From Flavobacteriales bacterium UBA2619 (lineage in GTDB: Bacteria; Bacteroidota; Bacteroidia; Flavobacteriales_D; Sanyastnellaceae), in contig DDJR01000071.1 of the NCBI GenBank assembly GCA_002339135.1, positions 39,195 through 75,393 on the forward strand: DNA of 36,199 nt, given 5' to 3'. The notes under the pieces are model-generated. The model saw only the letters and a list, made by a program, of their open reading frames with translations. It did no database searches and had not been told where the DNA came from. The translations under genes and the position numbers were made by a program. Positions 15,878 to 24,452 of the stretch are shown piece by piece. Each line of letters opens with the position of its first letter. Position 1 is the stretch's first letter.

Positions 15878-17070
15878 GACTCTCATACATCGCACGGCGT
15901 AACCTAGCCGCAAAACCTTTACAGACAGCGCTAAGTGCCATTCTACTGGCATTTGGAGTAGGGATGGTGAGTCTAATGATGCTCGCGGAAAAACAAATGT
16001 CCCAACAGTTTGAGAGAAACATTAAAGACATAGACCTCGTTCTAGGAGCGAAGGGAAGCCCACTTCAACTCATCCTTGCCAATGTGTATCACATTGATGC
16101 TCCAACAGGAAACATCTCACTCGCTGAGGCTGAAAAAGTAATGCGAAACCCCTACATAGAGTCTGGCATTCCACTCGCGTATGGAGACAATTACATGAGT
16201 TATAGAATCGTAGGAACTGACGAGTCTTACCCCAACCACTATGAAGCCGTGATTGAAGAGGGTGTGATTTGGTCTGAAGCGTTCGAAGTAACAATAGGAT
16301 CTACTGTGGCGGAAAAAAGCGGATTGAAAGTAGGTAGCACTTTTTTTAGCGCTCACGGGCTTACAGACGGCACAGACGTTCACGATGACAAGGCATTTAC
16401 TGTGGTTGGAATCCTAGCGAAAAGCAATTCTGTCATTGATCAGCTTCTACTAACTAGCATAGAGAGCATATGGGGAGTTCACGCTGACCTAGAGGATGAA
16501 AACCTCACACCAGAGGAACTTTATGCATCAAGAGAGATCACAGCTGTCCTCTTAAAGAAACGGAACCCCATGGCTATCCTCACGCTCCCTAATCTTCTTA
16601 GAGAGACGAACATGCAAGTCGCGCTTCCAGCAATAGAAGTTAACAGATTAAACAAACAATTCGGATTGGGGGCAGCTACACTCAGAGCAATCGCTCTTTT
16701 GATTATGGCGTTAAGCTTTGCCAGCATCTTCATCTCCGTTTTTGACAACATGCAAGCCCGGAGGTATGAACTGGCGCTCATGCGTACCATGGGGGGAACT
16801 CCCGCTACACTATATAGACTACTGCTGTTAGAAGGTGGACTACTCAGTCTTGGAGGTACCATTCTGGGATTGCTAGTCAGCAGAATAGGTCTGTTTATTC
16901 TTGCATCAGCCGTCGAAGACAAGTTTCAATATGACTTGGGCAACTTGAGTCTTCTCACATCTGAAATTTATCTAGCAATAGGCGCTACCTTTGTGGGACT
17001 TCTTGCGGCAGCGCTTCCGGCATTTAAGACACTGCGCTTAGATATTTCAAAAACTCTCTCAAACGAATGA
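15874..17070 (+). CDS. ABC transporter permease, FtsX/MacB type
   Basis: 398 residues. One membrane helix near the N-terminus (residues about 17-37, TALSAILLAFGVGMVSLMML), a large extracytoplasmic domain (about 45-265), then three C-terminal helices (around 270-292, 318-340 and 365-385) with the FtsX core motif region (RRYELALMRTMGGTPATLYRLLLLEGGLLSLGG read in short segments). This is the MacB/LolC/E topology. The extracytoplasmic domain lacks the clear Sabre/porter similarity that would let me name a substrate. It overlaps the ATPase gene and the downstream DUF3299-like gene, both by an ATGA junction, so the three products are made together in fixed ratio. Confidence 0.9.
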   Translation: MRLSYIARRNLAAKPLQTALSAILLAFGVGMVSLMMLAEKQMSQQFERNIKDIDLVLGAKGSPLQLILANVYHIDAPTGNISLAEAEKVMRNPYIESGIPLAYGDNYMSYRIVGTDESYPNHYEAVIEEGVIWSEAFEVTIGSTVAEKSGLKVGSTFFSAHGLTDGTDVHDDKAFTVVGILAKSNSVIDQLLLTSIESIWGVHADLEDENLTPEELYASREITAVLLKKRNPMAILTLPNLLRETNMQVALPAIEVNRLNKQFGLGAATLRAIALLIMALSFASIFISVFDNMQARRYELALMRTMGGTPATLYRLLLLEGGLLSLGGTILGLLVSRIGLFILASAVEDKFQYDLGNLSLLTSEIYLAIGATFVGLLAAALPAFKTLRLDISKTLSNE

Positions 17071-17666
17071 TGAATCTCAAAAAACGCAACAGCAAAGTTC
17101 TTCGTTCAAGTTGGATTGTGGGAGCCATGGCTCTTGTCGCGGTTGCTTCTCTCGACTGGAGCAGCATGTGTCACCCATCTGATGAAGGTGCTGCAATGAA
17201 AGATCAAATCCGAACTGTACAAACAGCAAAAGCCTCATCCGAATCATCGACTGAAGCCTCTTCTTTTTCAAAAAATGCGACTTACACAGAGCTTACTTGG
17301 AAGGACCTCACGGATGTTGAGTTTAAGGATGTCTATGTAGATGAATTAGATGCCTACTACTGGAAACCCATCTTTGGCCCAAGCGTAAAAGAAATAGAAG
17401 GCGGAAAATTTTTCATCACTGGTTATGTGATTCCAGTAGACATTGATGAAGACTTTTATGTGCTAAGCAGATACCCCTTTGCCAATTGTTTTTTCTGTGG
17501 TGGTGCTGGACCCGAAACAGTTGTGGATTTACAATTTGATGGGCACTCTCCGCGGGAATATGCAACTGATGAAAGGTTGACTTTTGCCGGAGAGCTTAAA
17601 TTAAATGCCGATGATGTTTACCAAATGAACTACATCTTGGTGGGAGCACATGAACATATTCCTTGA
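17067..17666 (+). CDS. DUF3299-like exported protein with CxxC motif
   Basis: 199 residues with an N-terminal membrane anchor or signal segment (about residues 13-30), a Ser/Thr/Ala-rich linker (about 50-70), and a C-terminal beta domain. The core reads ITGYVIPVDIDEDFYVLSRYP followed by FANCFFCGGAGPETVVDL with C141-F-F-C144. This corresponds to the region of DUF3299 proteins where a statement like 'move to a final position, pass the limit' is followed by a Cys near an aromatic run. The C-terminus GAHEHIP adds two His. In gamma-proteobacteria DUF3299 proteins are encoded with an ATPase and FtsX-type permease in the zinc-linked zrg-type loci, so a metal-related role is a reasonable guess. The family call is tentative. 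Confidence 0.6.
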   Translation: MMNLKKRNSKVLRSSWIVGAMALVAVASLDWSSMCHPSDEGAAMKDQIRTVQTAKASSESSTEASSFSKNATYTELTWKDLTDVEFKDVYVDELDAYYWKPIFGPSVKEIEGGKFFITGYVIPVDIDEDFYVLSRYPFANCFFCGGAGPETVVDLQFDGHSPREYATDERLTFAGELKLNADDVYQMNYILVGAHEHIP

Positions 17667-17775
17667 TAGCTGTCATTCTGTTTGTGATAAGTTTTGATTT
17701 CGAAAAACACCCATTGCACACTATTGGTGAAACTTATACGTTATCACTGGGTAACCAACATATCCATTCAAATTC

Positions 17776-17973
17776 ATGCTAGAATTTTGCAAATCCGTAC
17801 TCTCTAAAGTTAGCTTCGATCGAGCTTTATTCGCCAAAGAACTTAAAAAAAGTGTTCGTTGGCTTAAGCGATCTGAAATCCAAAACTTACAAGATTGGTG
17901 TATCAAAGGCTATGGAGAAGTCTACGGAGATTTAATTAACTCAACATTTTCAAACCAAGCCCTCATTGCATGA
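17776..17973 (+). CDS. Small conserved Bacteroidota protein of unknown function
   Basis: 65 residues, MLEFCKSVLSKVSFDRALF then KELKKSVRWLKRSEIQNLQDWC and a short C-terminus GYGEVYGDLINSTF. The pattern (FCK..L.KVSFDR.LF.KELKK...WL...E...L..WC) is one I recall as a short hypothetical protein found widely in flavobacteria. It is helical and charged with no membrane segment or signal peptide, so cytoplasmic. The last residues (about NQALIA) and the TGA stop are encoded inside the downstream terminator hairpin. A 109-base gap separates it from the ABC operon, with no clear promoter match. I believe it is a real gene; its role is unknown. Confidence 0.75.
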   Translation: MLEFCKSVLSKVSFDRALFAKELKKSVRWLKRSEIQNLQDWCIKGYGEVYGDLINSTFSNQALIA

Positions 17974-17983
17974 GGGCTTTTTT
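17957..17983 (+). terminator. Rho-independent terminator overlapping the end of the small gene
   Basis: AAGCCCTCAT (17957-17966), loop TGC, ATGAGGGCTT (17970-17979), T run 17978-17983. A perfect 10-base stem with a G/C core. The stop codon TGA (17971-17973) of the 65-residue gene lies within the right arm. Confidence 0.9.
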
Positions 17984-17997
17984 CTTGACTCTTGTAA

Positions 17998-19227
17998 ATG
18001 AGTAAATCTATTTCGAACATGAGAGTCGCTATAATTGGAGGGGGAGCAGCAGGGTTTTTTTCTGCGTTTTCGGTAAAAGAACACCACAGAAACGCATCCG
18101 TAACCATTTTTGAAAAGTCCAACAAATTGCTTTCAAAAGTGAAAATATCTGGTGGTGGGCGTTGCAATGTAACACATGCATGCTTCAGCCCAAGCAAATT
18201 GTCTAAGTCATATCCAAGGGGGGGGAAACACCTGAAGAAATCATTTTCAGTTTTCCAGGCCCAGGACACTGTGGAGTGGTTTTCCCAAAGAGGAGTAGAA
18301 CTTAAAGCTGAGGAAGATGGCAGAATGTTCCCCACCACGGACAGCTCTCAAACAATCATTGATTGCTTTCACAAAGAGGCCGCAAATAAAAACATTACAA
18401 TCACGGTACAGTCACCTGTTACAAAAATCGTGAAAGAAAAAGAAGGCTATACATTGCAGTTCGAGAGCCGTTCAGAACAATTCGACAAAATCATCGTTGC
18501 GACTGGTGGAAGTCCTAAAATGAGCGGTTTTTATTGGCTACAAAAACTAGGGCACACCATTTCTCCTCCGCTGCCTTCCCTCTTTACGTTCAACATGCCT
18601 GGAGATCAAATCAAGATTCTAATGGGGTTGGTTGTCGAAAACGCAACGGTCCATCTTCAAGGCACAAAACTCTCACATCATGGACCAGTTTTAATAACGC
18701 ATTGGGGAATGAGTGGGCCAGCAATTTTAAAACTATCCGCGTGGGGAGCAAGACACCTGGCTGAAAACAACTACAATTTTAAAATTCAAATCAACTGGCT
18801 TTCGATTAAAAGCGACGAAGTTGCAAACGAAATAATTGAAGAGAAGCTACTTGCTATCCGAAAGAAAAAAATAAGCAACGCCTGCCCATTTGAGTTGCCC
18901 AATAGGATGTGGCTGTTTTTACTTGAAAAAGTGGGGATTGATCCTGATTCTGTTTGGCATGAGCTTTCTAAGAAAAATCGGAACAAACTGTTGAATATTT
19001 TACTCAACGACATCTATGAAGTAAAAGGGAAAACAACTTTCAAAGAAGAGTTTGTAACCTGCGGTGGCATCAAGCTCTCAGAGATCAAGATGACATCAAT
19101 GGAAAGTCGGATATGCAAAGACCTTTATTTTGCAGGTGAAGTTCTAGATATCGATGGAATAACCGGAGGGTTTAATTTCCAAGCGGCATGGACTACTGGA
19201 TACATCGCTGGAAAATTAATCGAATAA
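17998..19227 (+). CDS. HI0933/YhiN-type NAD(P)/FAD-dependent oxidoreductase
   Basis: 409 residues. The FAD-binding Rossmann motif AIIGGGAAGFFSA is at about residues 11-23, the acidic end of the second strand is in TIFEKS (about 36-41), and SGGGRCNVTH (about 51-60) is the family signature of HI0933-like flavoproteins. The C-terminal FAD contact VLDIDGITGGFNFQAAWTTG closes the fold. The biochemical role of these widespread proteins (YhiN in E. coli) is not well settled. The ATG at 17998 begins 14 bases after the terminator T run; a second ATG seven codons in is possible. It converges with queG over a 52-base gap with no clear terminator. Confidence 0.9.
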   Translation: MSKSISNMRVAIIGGGAAGFFSAFSVKEHHRNASVTIFEKSNKLLSKVKISGGGRCNVTHACFSPSKLSKSYPRGGKHLKKSFSVFQAQDTVEWFSQRGVELKAEEDGRMFPTTDSSQTIIDCFHKEAANKNITITVQSPVTKIVKEKEGYTLQFESRSEQFDKIIVATGGSPKMSGFYWLQKLGHTISPPLPSLFTFNMPGDQIKILMGLVVENATVHLQGTKLSHHGPVLITHWGMSGPAILKLSAWGARHLAENNYNFKIQINWLSIKSDEVANEIIEEKLLAIRKKKISNACPFELPNRMWLFLLEKVGIDPDSVWHELSKKNRNKLLNILLNDIYEVKGKTTFKEEFVTCGGIKLSEIKMTSMESRICKDLYFAGEVLDIDGITGGFNFQAAWTTGYIAGKLIE

Positions 19228-19279
19228 CGTGAGTTTAAAGTTGACTCGTCATACTGCATGAGCAGGTTTACTTAACGTT

Positions 19280-20242
19280 TTATAAAAAACTGTTGCTGCG
19301 GTCGCGAGAAATAAACTCGATGTTTCTCTTGAGCCCCTCAAAGCCCGTTCTCTGAATGGGGCTGTCTTTAAAAGTACTGTTAAACACATCTTCTGTCATA
19401 TCTAACCAATCATCCCGAGTCATCGCAAGCAATTCAGGCTTGTTTGAAAACGCAGGTTCATTGTGACGTTCTGAATGTCTATTCCAGGGACAAACCTCTT
19501 GACAGATGTCACACCCAAAGACCCAATTGTCTAGCTTTCCTGCCACAGGTTCCGGAATAGCTCCTTTAAGCTCAATGGTAAAATAACTGATGCACTTTGA
19601 ACCGTCTACTACATATGGCTTGACAATTGCCCCTGTAGGACAGGCATCAATGCATCTGGTACAATCGCCACAGTGATCAAGCACAGATTGATCTTCCGCA
19701 ATCTCAACATCGAGCATCATTTCTGCTAAAAAGAAATAGCTTCCACGCTGTTTAGAAATGAGCAGCGAATGTTTACCTATCCACCCAAGTCCTGATTTCT
19801 CAGCCCAAGCCCGTTCCATCACTGGTGCCGAATCGACGAACACCCGCCCATCGACCTGACCCCATTCTACTCGTAAAAACTTGAGCAATTCCTTTAATTT
19901 CCATTTGACTACATGGTGATAATCTTTCCCATAAGCATACTGTGAAATTCTGGGTGCTCCTTCCCCGCCAAGAGGCAGATCTGGATTGTGGTAATTGAAA
20001 AGCAAGCTAACAACACTTTTCGTACCTGGGACGAGCTTTCGAGGATCGAGTCGTTTTTCAAAATGGCCCTCCATGTATTTCATCTCCCCATGCATTCCGT
20101 CTGTAAGCCATTTATCTAGCCGAGGAGCTTCTTCAATCAACTCAACAGCCTTCGACACCCCCACTGAAGTAAACCCCAATTCTAAAGCCTTCGCTTTAAG
20201 TTGACTTGCACGGGTTTGTGCTAAGTGGGTTTCGCGTGACAT
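19280..20242 (-). CDS. queG: Epoxyqueuosine reductase QueG
   Basis: 320 residues. QueG reduces epoxyqueuosine to queuosine in tRNA wobble position 34 using cobalamin and two [4Fe-4S] clusters. The Fe-S ligands are visible: CGDCTRCIDACP (C191, C194, C197, C201) and, for the second cluster, CDICQEVCPWN (C244, C247, C251) plus C217. The catalytic Asp lies in FVDSAPVMER (D137) and the GLGWIGKHSLL segment is the cobalamin-binding region of the family. The ATG follows the ruvB stop by four bases, so the two are one transcription unit. Length and motifs are full-size for the family. Confidence 0.95.
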   Translation of the reverse strand: MSRETHLAQTRASQLKAKALELGFTSVGVSKAVELIEEAPRLDKWLTDGMHGEMKYMEGHFEKRLDPRKLVPGTKSVVSLLFNYHNPDLPLGGEGAPRISQYAYGKDYHHVVKWKLKELLKFLRVEWGQVDGRVFVDSAPVMERAWAEKSGLGWIGKHSLLISKQRGSYFFLAEMMLDVEIAEDQSVLDHCGDCTRCIDACPTGAIVKPYVVDGSKCISYFTIELKGAIPEPVAGKLDNWVFGCDICQEVCPWNRHSERHNEPAFSNKPELLAMTRDDWLDMTEDVFNSTFKDSPIQRTGFEGLKRNIEFISRDRSNSFL

Positions 20243-20246
20243 CTAA

Positions 20247-21278
20247 CTACTCAAAAAGGCTCCCAGACCGTGCACTTGGTGTCCGTCCTAAATGATCAAA
20301 AGCAGCCTTAGTCGCTTGCCTGCCTCTCTGAGTTCTCATCAACAGACCTTCCTGAATTAAAAAAGGCTCATACACCTCTTCAAGTGTTCCCGAATTTTCG
20401 CCAATAGCTGTAGCAAGAGTTGTCATTCCAACAGGACCTCCTCCAAACTTATCGATTAAAGCCGTCAAAATTCTGTTGTCCATCTCATCAAGACCCCTCT
20501 TGTCAACTTGAAGAGCATCGAGAGCATATTCTGTAAGAGATGAGGTGATTGTACCATCCCCTTTAATCTGGGCGAAATCTCTTACCCTTCTCAGGAGAGC
20601 ATTGGCAATTCTGGGAGTTCCCCTGCTCCTTGAAGCAATCTCATAAGCAGCAGCAGCCTCGTGTTCGATTTTTAAAATACCTGCCGATCGTTCAACAATG
20701 TCGGTGAGTGTTTTTGCATCGTAATATTGAAGTCTTAGATTGATTCCAAAACGAGCTCTAAGCGGAGAAGTTAAAAGCCCTGAACGAGTTGTTGCACCTA
20801 TGAGTGTGAACGGATTCAAGTCGATCTGAACAGTCCTGGCGTTAGGCCCCGTATCAATTACAAGATCGATTCGGTAGTCCTCCATCGCGCTGTATAGATA
20901 CTCTTCTACAATAGAACTCAGCCTGTGAATCTCATCGATAAATAAAATGTCATTTTCTTCAAGGCTGGTAAGCAGACCTGCAAGATCACCAGGCTTGTCT
21001 AAAACAGGTCCTGAAGTGGTTCTAATGTTGACACCCATCTCGTTTGCTACAATATATGCCAAGGTTGTTTTTCCAAGCCCTGGAGGACCATGAAGAAGAA
21101 CATGATCTAGAGCTTCGCCTCTTTGTTTGGCTGCAGCCACAAAGATTTGGAGGTTGTCCATAGCAGCTCTCTGACCCGTAAAATCATCGAATTGTGCAGG
21201 TCTTAACGCTTGCTCAAATTCACTATCTGTGCTCTGAGAGGCATTGTCTCGCATGTCAAAATCTTCATTGGGCTCCAT
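20247..21278 (-). CDS. ruvB: Holliday junction branch migration ATPase RuvB
   Basis: 343 residues from the ATG at 21278 (MEPNEDFDMRDN). An upstream in-frame start at 21317 would add 13 hydrophobic residues and would lie inside the terminator of the preceding operon, so I reject it. The AAA+ motifs are complete: Walker A GPPGLGKTT, Walker B FIDEIHRLS, the GATTRSGLLTSPLRARFG sensor/arginine-finger region, and the C-terminal winged helix with GGPVGMTTLATAIGE and MRTQRGR. RuvB drives branch migration with RuvA during recombination repair. It shares a transcript with queG. A TACCTTG box on the minus strand (21284-21290) lies 5 bases before the start and may be its -7 element. Confidence 0.97.
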   Translation of the reverse strand: MEPNEDFDMRDNASQSTDSEFEQALRPAQFDDFTGQRAAMDNLQIFVAAAKQRGEALDHVLLHGPPGLGKTTLAYIVANEMGVNIRTTSGPVLDKPGDLAGLLTSLEENDILFIDEIHRLSSIVEEYLYSAMEDYRIDLVIDTGPNARTVQIDLNPFTLIGATTRSGLLTSPLRARFGINLRLQYYDAKTLTDIVERSAGILKIEHEAAAAYEIASRSRGTPRIANALLRRVRDFAQIKGDGTITSSLTEYALDALQVDKRGLDEMDNRILTALIDKFGGGPVGMTTLATAIGENSGTLEEVYEPFLIQEGLLMRTQRGRQATKAAFDHLGRTPSARSGSLFE

Positions 21279-21300
21279 GAGTGCAAGGTAATATAAAAGC

Positions 21301-21330
21301 AAAAACCCTCCGGACAATTCCGAAGGGTTC
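21301..21330 (-). terminator. Rho-independent terminator of the act-cox operon
   Basis: On the minus strand an 11-base stem pairs 21319-21329 with 21304-21314 around a CAAT/ATTG loop (one G-T wobble), followed by TTTTT at 21305-21301. It lies about 25 bases beyond the coxA stop codon and before the ruvB start, so it ends the respiratory operon. Confidence 0.88.
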
Positions 21331-21353
21331 TCAATATTAATTGTAATTAAGCT

Positions 21354-23105
21354 CTAATGACCCACTTCGCCATCCTTAAGTGGCGTAGTTTGAAGAACAA
21401 AATCTTCTTCATGCACTGGATTGCTATAGTCATAAGCCCAACGGTGAACTTCTGGGAGTGGACCTGGCCAGTTGCCGTGAATATGTTCAACAGGTGTAGT
21501 CCATTCAAGAGTTGTCGATTTCCAAGGATTTTGAACTGCCTTCTGACCACGAAAAATACTGTAGAAGAAGTTAAACAAGAAAATCAACTGTGAAGTAGCT
21601 CCGATAATAGCAAATACTGAAATAATGGGCTGCAAATCTGCAGTTGCACTCAAGAAATCAAAACTTGACGAATCATAGTATCTGCGAGGAGCACCCGCGA
21701 GTCCTACAAAATGCATTGGGAAAAATACACCATAACCACAAACGATGGTAAGCCAAAAATGAACGTATCCAAGCTTGGTATTCATCATCCGTCCAAACAT
21801 CTTTGAGAACCAATGATACACTCCCGCAAACATTCCAAATATGGCAGATAAGCCCATCACAATGTGAAAGTGTCCCACAACAAAGTAGGTGTCGTGAAGC
21901 GTTACGTCAAGAGCCGAATCGGCAAGGATAATCCCTGTAAGACCTCCCGTAACAAACGTACTTACCAATCCGATGCTAAACAACATCGCTGGTGTGAAAA
22001 TTAGATTCCCCCTCCACAAAGTCGTGATGTAGTTAAATGCTTTCACAGCGGATGGAATGGCAATCAGAAGCGTTGTAAACACAAATACAGATCCCAAGAA
22101 TGGATTCATTCCTGTTACAAACATGTGGTGAGCCCAAACTATAAATGATAGGAATCCAATCGCCATCAAAGAACCGACCATCGCTTTGTAACCAAAAATC
22201 GGTTTGCGAGAATTTGTCGCAATAACTTCCGAACTAATACCAAGCGCTGGAATAAGCACAATGTATACTTCTGGATGACCCAAAAACCAAAACAAGTGCT
22301 GAAATAAAATGGGTGAACCTCCAGTAGCATCTAACGCTTCGCCACCAATAAATATGTCACTTAGGTAAAACGCAGTACCCATAATCCTGTCCATCATCAG
22401 AAGCACAATCGCAGATACTAGAACTGGGAATGAAAGTACACCTAAAATAGCTGTGATAAAGAATGCCCAAATCGTAAGTGGCAAACGAGTCATGCTTAAG
22501 CCTTTGGTTCTCAAATTGATAATCGTCACGATGTAGTTCAATGAACCAAGCAAAGAAGACACAACAAATAAAGTCATAGAAACAAGCCAAAGAGTCATCC
22601 CCATACCAGAACCAGGCATGGCCTGCGGCAAGATGCTTAAAGGTGGATAAATCGTCCAACCTCCTGAAGCTGCGCCACCCTCAACCATGAGTGAGAAAAG
22701 CATAATGACACTTGAAACTGCAAAAAACCAGTAACTGAGCATATTTAAAAAACCAGAAGCCATATCTCTGGCACCAATCTGAAGTGGAATTAAGAGATTT
22801 GAAAAAGTTCCAGACAGTCCAGCAGTAAGAACAAAGAAAACCATAATTGTTCCGTGAATAGTCGTCAGGGCTAAGTAAGCATTTCTATCTAGAACTCCAT
22901 TCGGAGCCCACTTACCCATGAATGTCTCAAGAATGGCAAAGCTTTCACCTGGCCATCCCAGCTGCAGACGGAATAAAACAGACATCATAACACCTGCTAT
23001 ACCCATAAATACTGCAGTTATCAGAAACTGCTTTGAGATCATCTTGTGATCTTGACTGAAGACGTACTTCGAAACGAAGCTTTCTTTGTGATTGGTATTT
23101 CCCAT
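21354..23105 (-). CDS. ctaD: Cytochrome c oxidase subunit I
   Basis: 583 residues with about 12 membrane helices. Haem-copper oxidase motifs: TIHGTIMVFF (low-spin haem His), FWFLGHPEVYIVLIPALG (Cu_B His, the His-Tyr crosslink and the proton-channel Glu), VWAHHMFVTGM (two Cu_B His) and HDTYFVVGHFHIVMG (haem ligands). The GHPEV Glu indicates an A-type oxidase. The enzyme reduces oxygen to water and pumps protons. The gene begins 2 bases after the coxB stop codon and is the last gene of the operon. Subunit III and assembly factors are not in this window. Confidence 0.96.
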   Translation of the reverse strand: MGNTNHKESFVSKYVFSQDHKMISKQFLITAVFMGIAGVMMSVLFRLQLGWPGESFAILETFMGKWAPNGVLDRNAYLALTTIHGTIMVFFVLTAGLSGTFSNLLIPLQIGARDMASGFLNMLSYWFFAVSSVIMLFSLMVEGGAASGGWTIYPPLSILPQAMPGSGMGMTLWLVSMTLFVVSSLLGSLNYIVTIINLRTKGLSMTRLPLTIWAFFITAILGVLSFPVLVSAIVLLMMDRIMGTAFYLSDIFIGGEALDATGGSPILFQHLFWFLGHPEVYIVLIPALGISSEVIATNSRKPIFGYKAMVGSLMAIGFLSFIVWAHHMFVTGMNPFLGSVFVFTTLLIAIPSAVKAFNYITTLWRGNLIFTPAMLFSIGLVSTFVTGGLTGIILADSALDVTLHDTYFVVGHFHIVMGLSAIFGMFAGVYHWFSKMFGRMMNTKLGYVHFWLTIVCGYGVFFPMHFVGLAGAPRRYYDSSSFDFLSATADLQPIISVFAIIGATSQLIFLFNFFYSIFRGQKAVQNPWKSTTLEWTTPVEHIHGNWPGPLPEVHRWAYDYSNPVHEEDFVLQTTPLKDGEVGH

Positions 23106-23107
23106 AA

Positions 23108-24430
23108 TCAGTTCTGTTCAGCTGCATAAACGTTCTGCTCAGCAAGCCATGAATCATATTTCTCCTGTGATTCAACAACTATACCCATCGCCATATTAAA
23201 ATGAGCTGCGCCACAAACTTTGTTGCAAAGCAGGATATAATTAAACTCAGGATTGTCTAGAATCGTTCGCATACTGTCAGTCGTAATTGTTGGTGTAATC
23301 TTAAATCTGGTAGGCAGTCCAGGAACTGCATTCATTTGTGCTCTGAAGTGTGGCATGAACGCCGAGTGGATCACGTCACGTGATCTGAAAACAAATTCGA
23401 TTTCACGACCGATGGGTAAGTGAAATTCTCCTTTGACGATTCTGTCATCTTTACCTACTTCCCAACCATTAAGACCATCACTGAACTCAAAAGGTTGAAG
23501 CTCAAGCACACGCTGAATGTGACGATCTAAACGGAAGATTTTATCTTCCTTTGCTTCGTAGGCAGCGTCTGAAAGAACAACAGCGTCACCTGAGGACAGA
23601 ACATCATTGATCTTTTGGAGACGTCCTTCCAAATGAGCTTTTTGCTCTGGCGAAATCTCATGTGATTCGTGATCTCCGTGACCGTGACTATCTCCTCCAT
23701 GAAGGGTTGCTTCGATGTCTGATTTCTGAGCTAACAAGTATCCTTTCTCGATATCAAGAGTGGCCTGAAGCTTCGCTATCTTACCTGAAACTTTATCATT
23801 CACAACTTTTACACCTTCCACGGTAATGATTCCGAGGGGATTTGCTGGCGTGATTAAATTGAAGTCTGTAGCTCCAAAGTGTCCGTCATCACCTGCATAC
23901 CGTGCTGTCCAATCAAATTGCTTTGAATAGATCTCGACTCGTATTGCATCGTCTGAAGCTGGACCGGTCATTTCTGCCCAGGTCTTCAAACCAAAGATGA
24001 TGATCACAGCCAAAACCACTGATGGAACTACTGTCCAAATAAGCTCCAACCTAGTATCGTGCGGGAAAAAATGAGCCTTTCTGTTTTTGTTGTAACGGTA
24101 CTTGTAAGGGAAAACAAACAAGAGTGTATTGACAACAAAAAACACGAAAATTACCAGCGCAAGGTTGTAATTCATGAGCGTGTCTACAGATTCACCATGG
24201 GCAGATGCTGAAGGTGGCAGGTAATCTCCATACCGAATAAATTGCCAAATGGTTGTTGCAAAAAAGACAAACATGAAGACAATCCAGAGCGAGCTGTTCA
24301 TCCGTGTATCCGCTTCAGAAATTTCTTCCTCACGAAGGCCCCGCATGTGTGCCGAGAGTTGATAGATTTTAGCCAGTTGTGCTACGGCAATAACGCCTAC
24401 AACGATGACTAAGAGAATGAGAAGTTTCAT
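23108..24430 (-). CDS. ctaC: Cytochrome c oxidase subunit II with a large His-containing insertion
   Basis: 440 residues, longer than I expect for this subunit in the phylum. Three hydrophobic segments are near the N-terminus (about residues 2-20, 48-66 and 88-107), then IWTVVPSVVLAVIIIFGLKTW (131-151) before the Cu_A domain. The Cu_A ligands are present: H355 in DVIHSAFMPHF, and C402, C406, H410 and M413 in LLCNKVCGAAHFNMAMG. Between the QFDWTARYAG strand (about 171-180) and the VKGEFHLPIGREI strand (332-344) sit about 120 extra residues. This insert has two charged helical stretches (about 213-243 and 260-280) flanking HGGDSHGHGDHESH (244-257), which contains five His. Subunit II accepts electrons from cytochrome c at Cu_A. 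Confidence 0.94.
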   Translation of the reverse strand: MKLLILLVIVVGVIAVAQLAKIYQLSAHMRGLREEEISEADTRMNSSLWIVFMFVFFATTIWQFIRYGDYLPPSASAHGESVDTLMNYNLALVIFVFFVVNTLLFVFPYKYRYNKNRKAHFFPHDTRLELIWTVVPSVVLAVIIIFGLKTWAEMTGPASDDAIRVEIYSKQFDWTARYAGDDGHFGATDFNLITPANPLGIITVEGVKVVNDKVSGKIAKLQATLDIEKGYLLAQKSDIEATLHGGDSHGHGDHESHEISPEQKAHLEGRLQKINDVLSSGDAVVLSDAAYEAKEDKIFRLDRHIQRVLELQPFEFSDGLNGWEVGKDDRIVKGEFHLPIGREIEFVFRSRDVIHSAFMPHFRAQMNAVPGLPTRFKITPTITTDSMRTILDNPEFNYILLCNKVCGAAHFNMAMGIVVESQEKYDSWLAEQNVYAAEQN

Positions 24431-24452
24431 ACGTCAGTTTTCTTTATAGGTT

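Noticed and set aside
21279..21317. Upstream in-frame start of ruvB
   Set aside because: It adds 13 hydrophobic residues not typical of RuvB and lies within the terminator of the act-cox operon.
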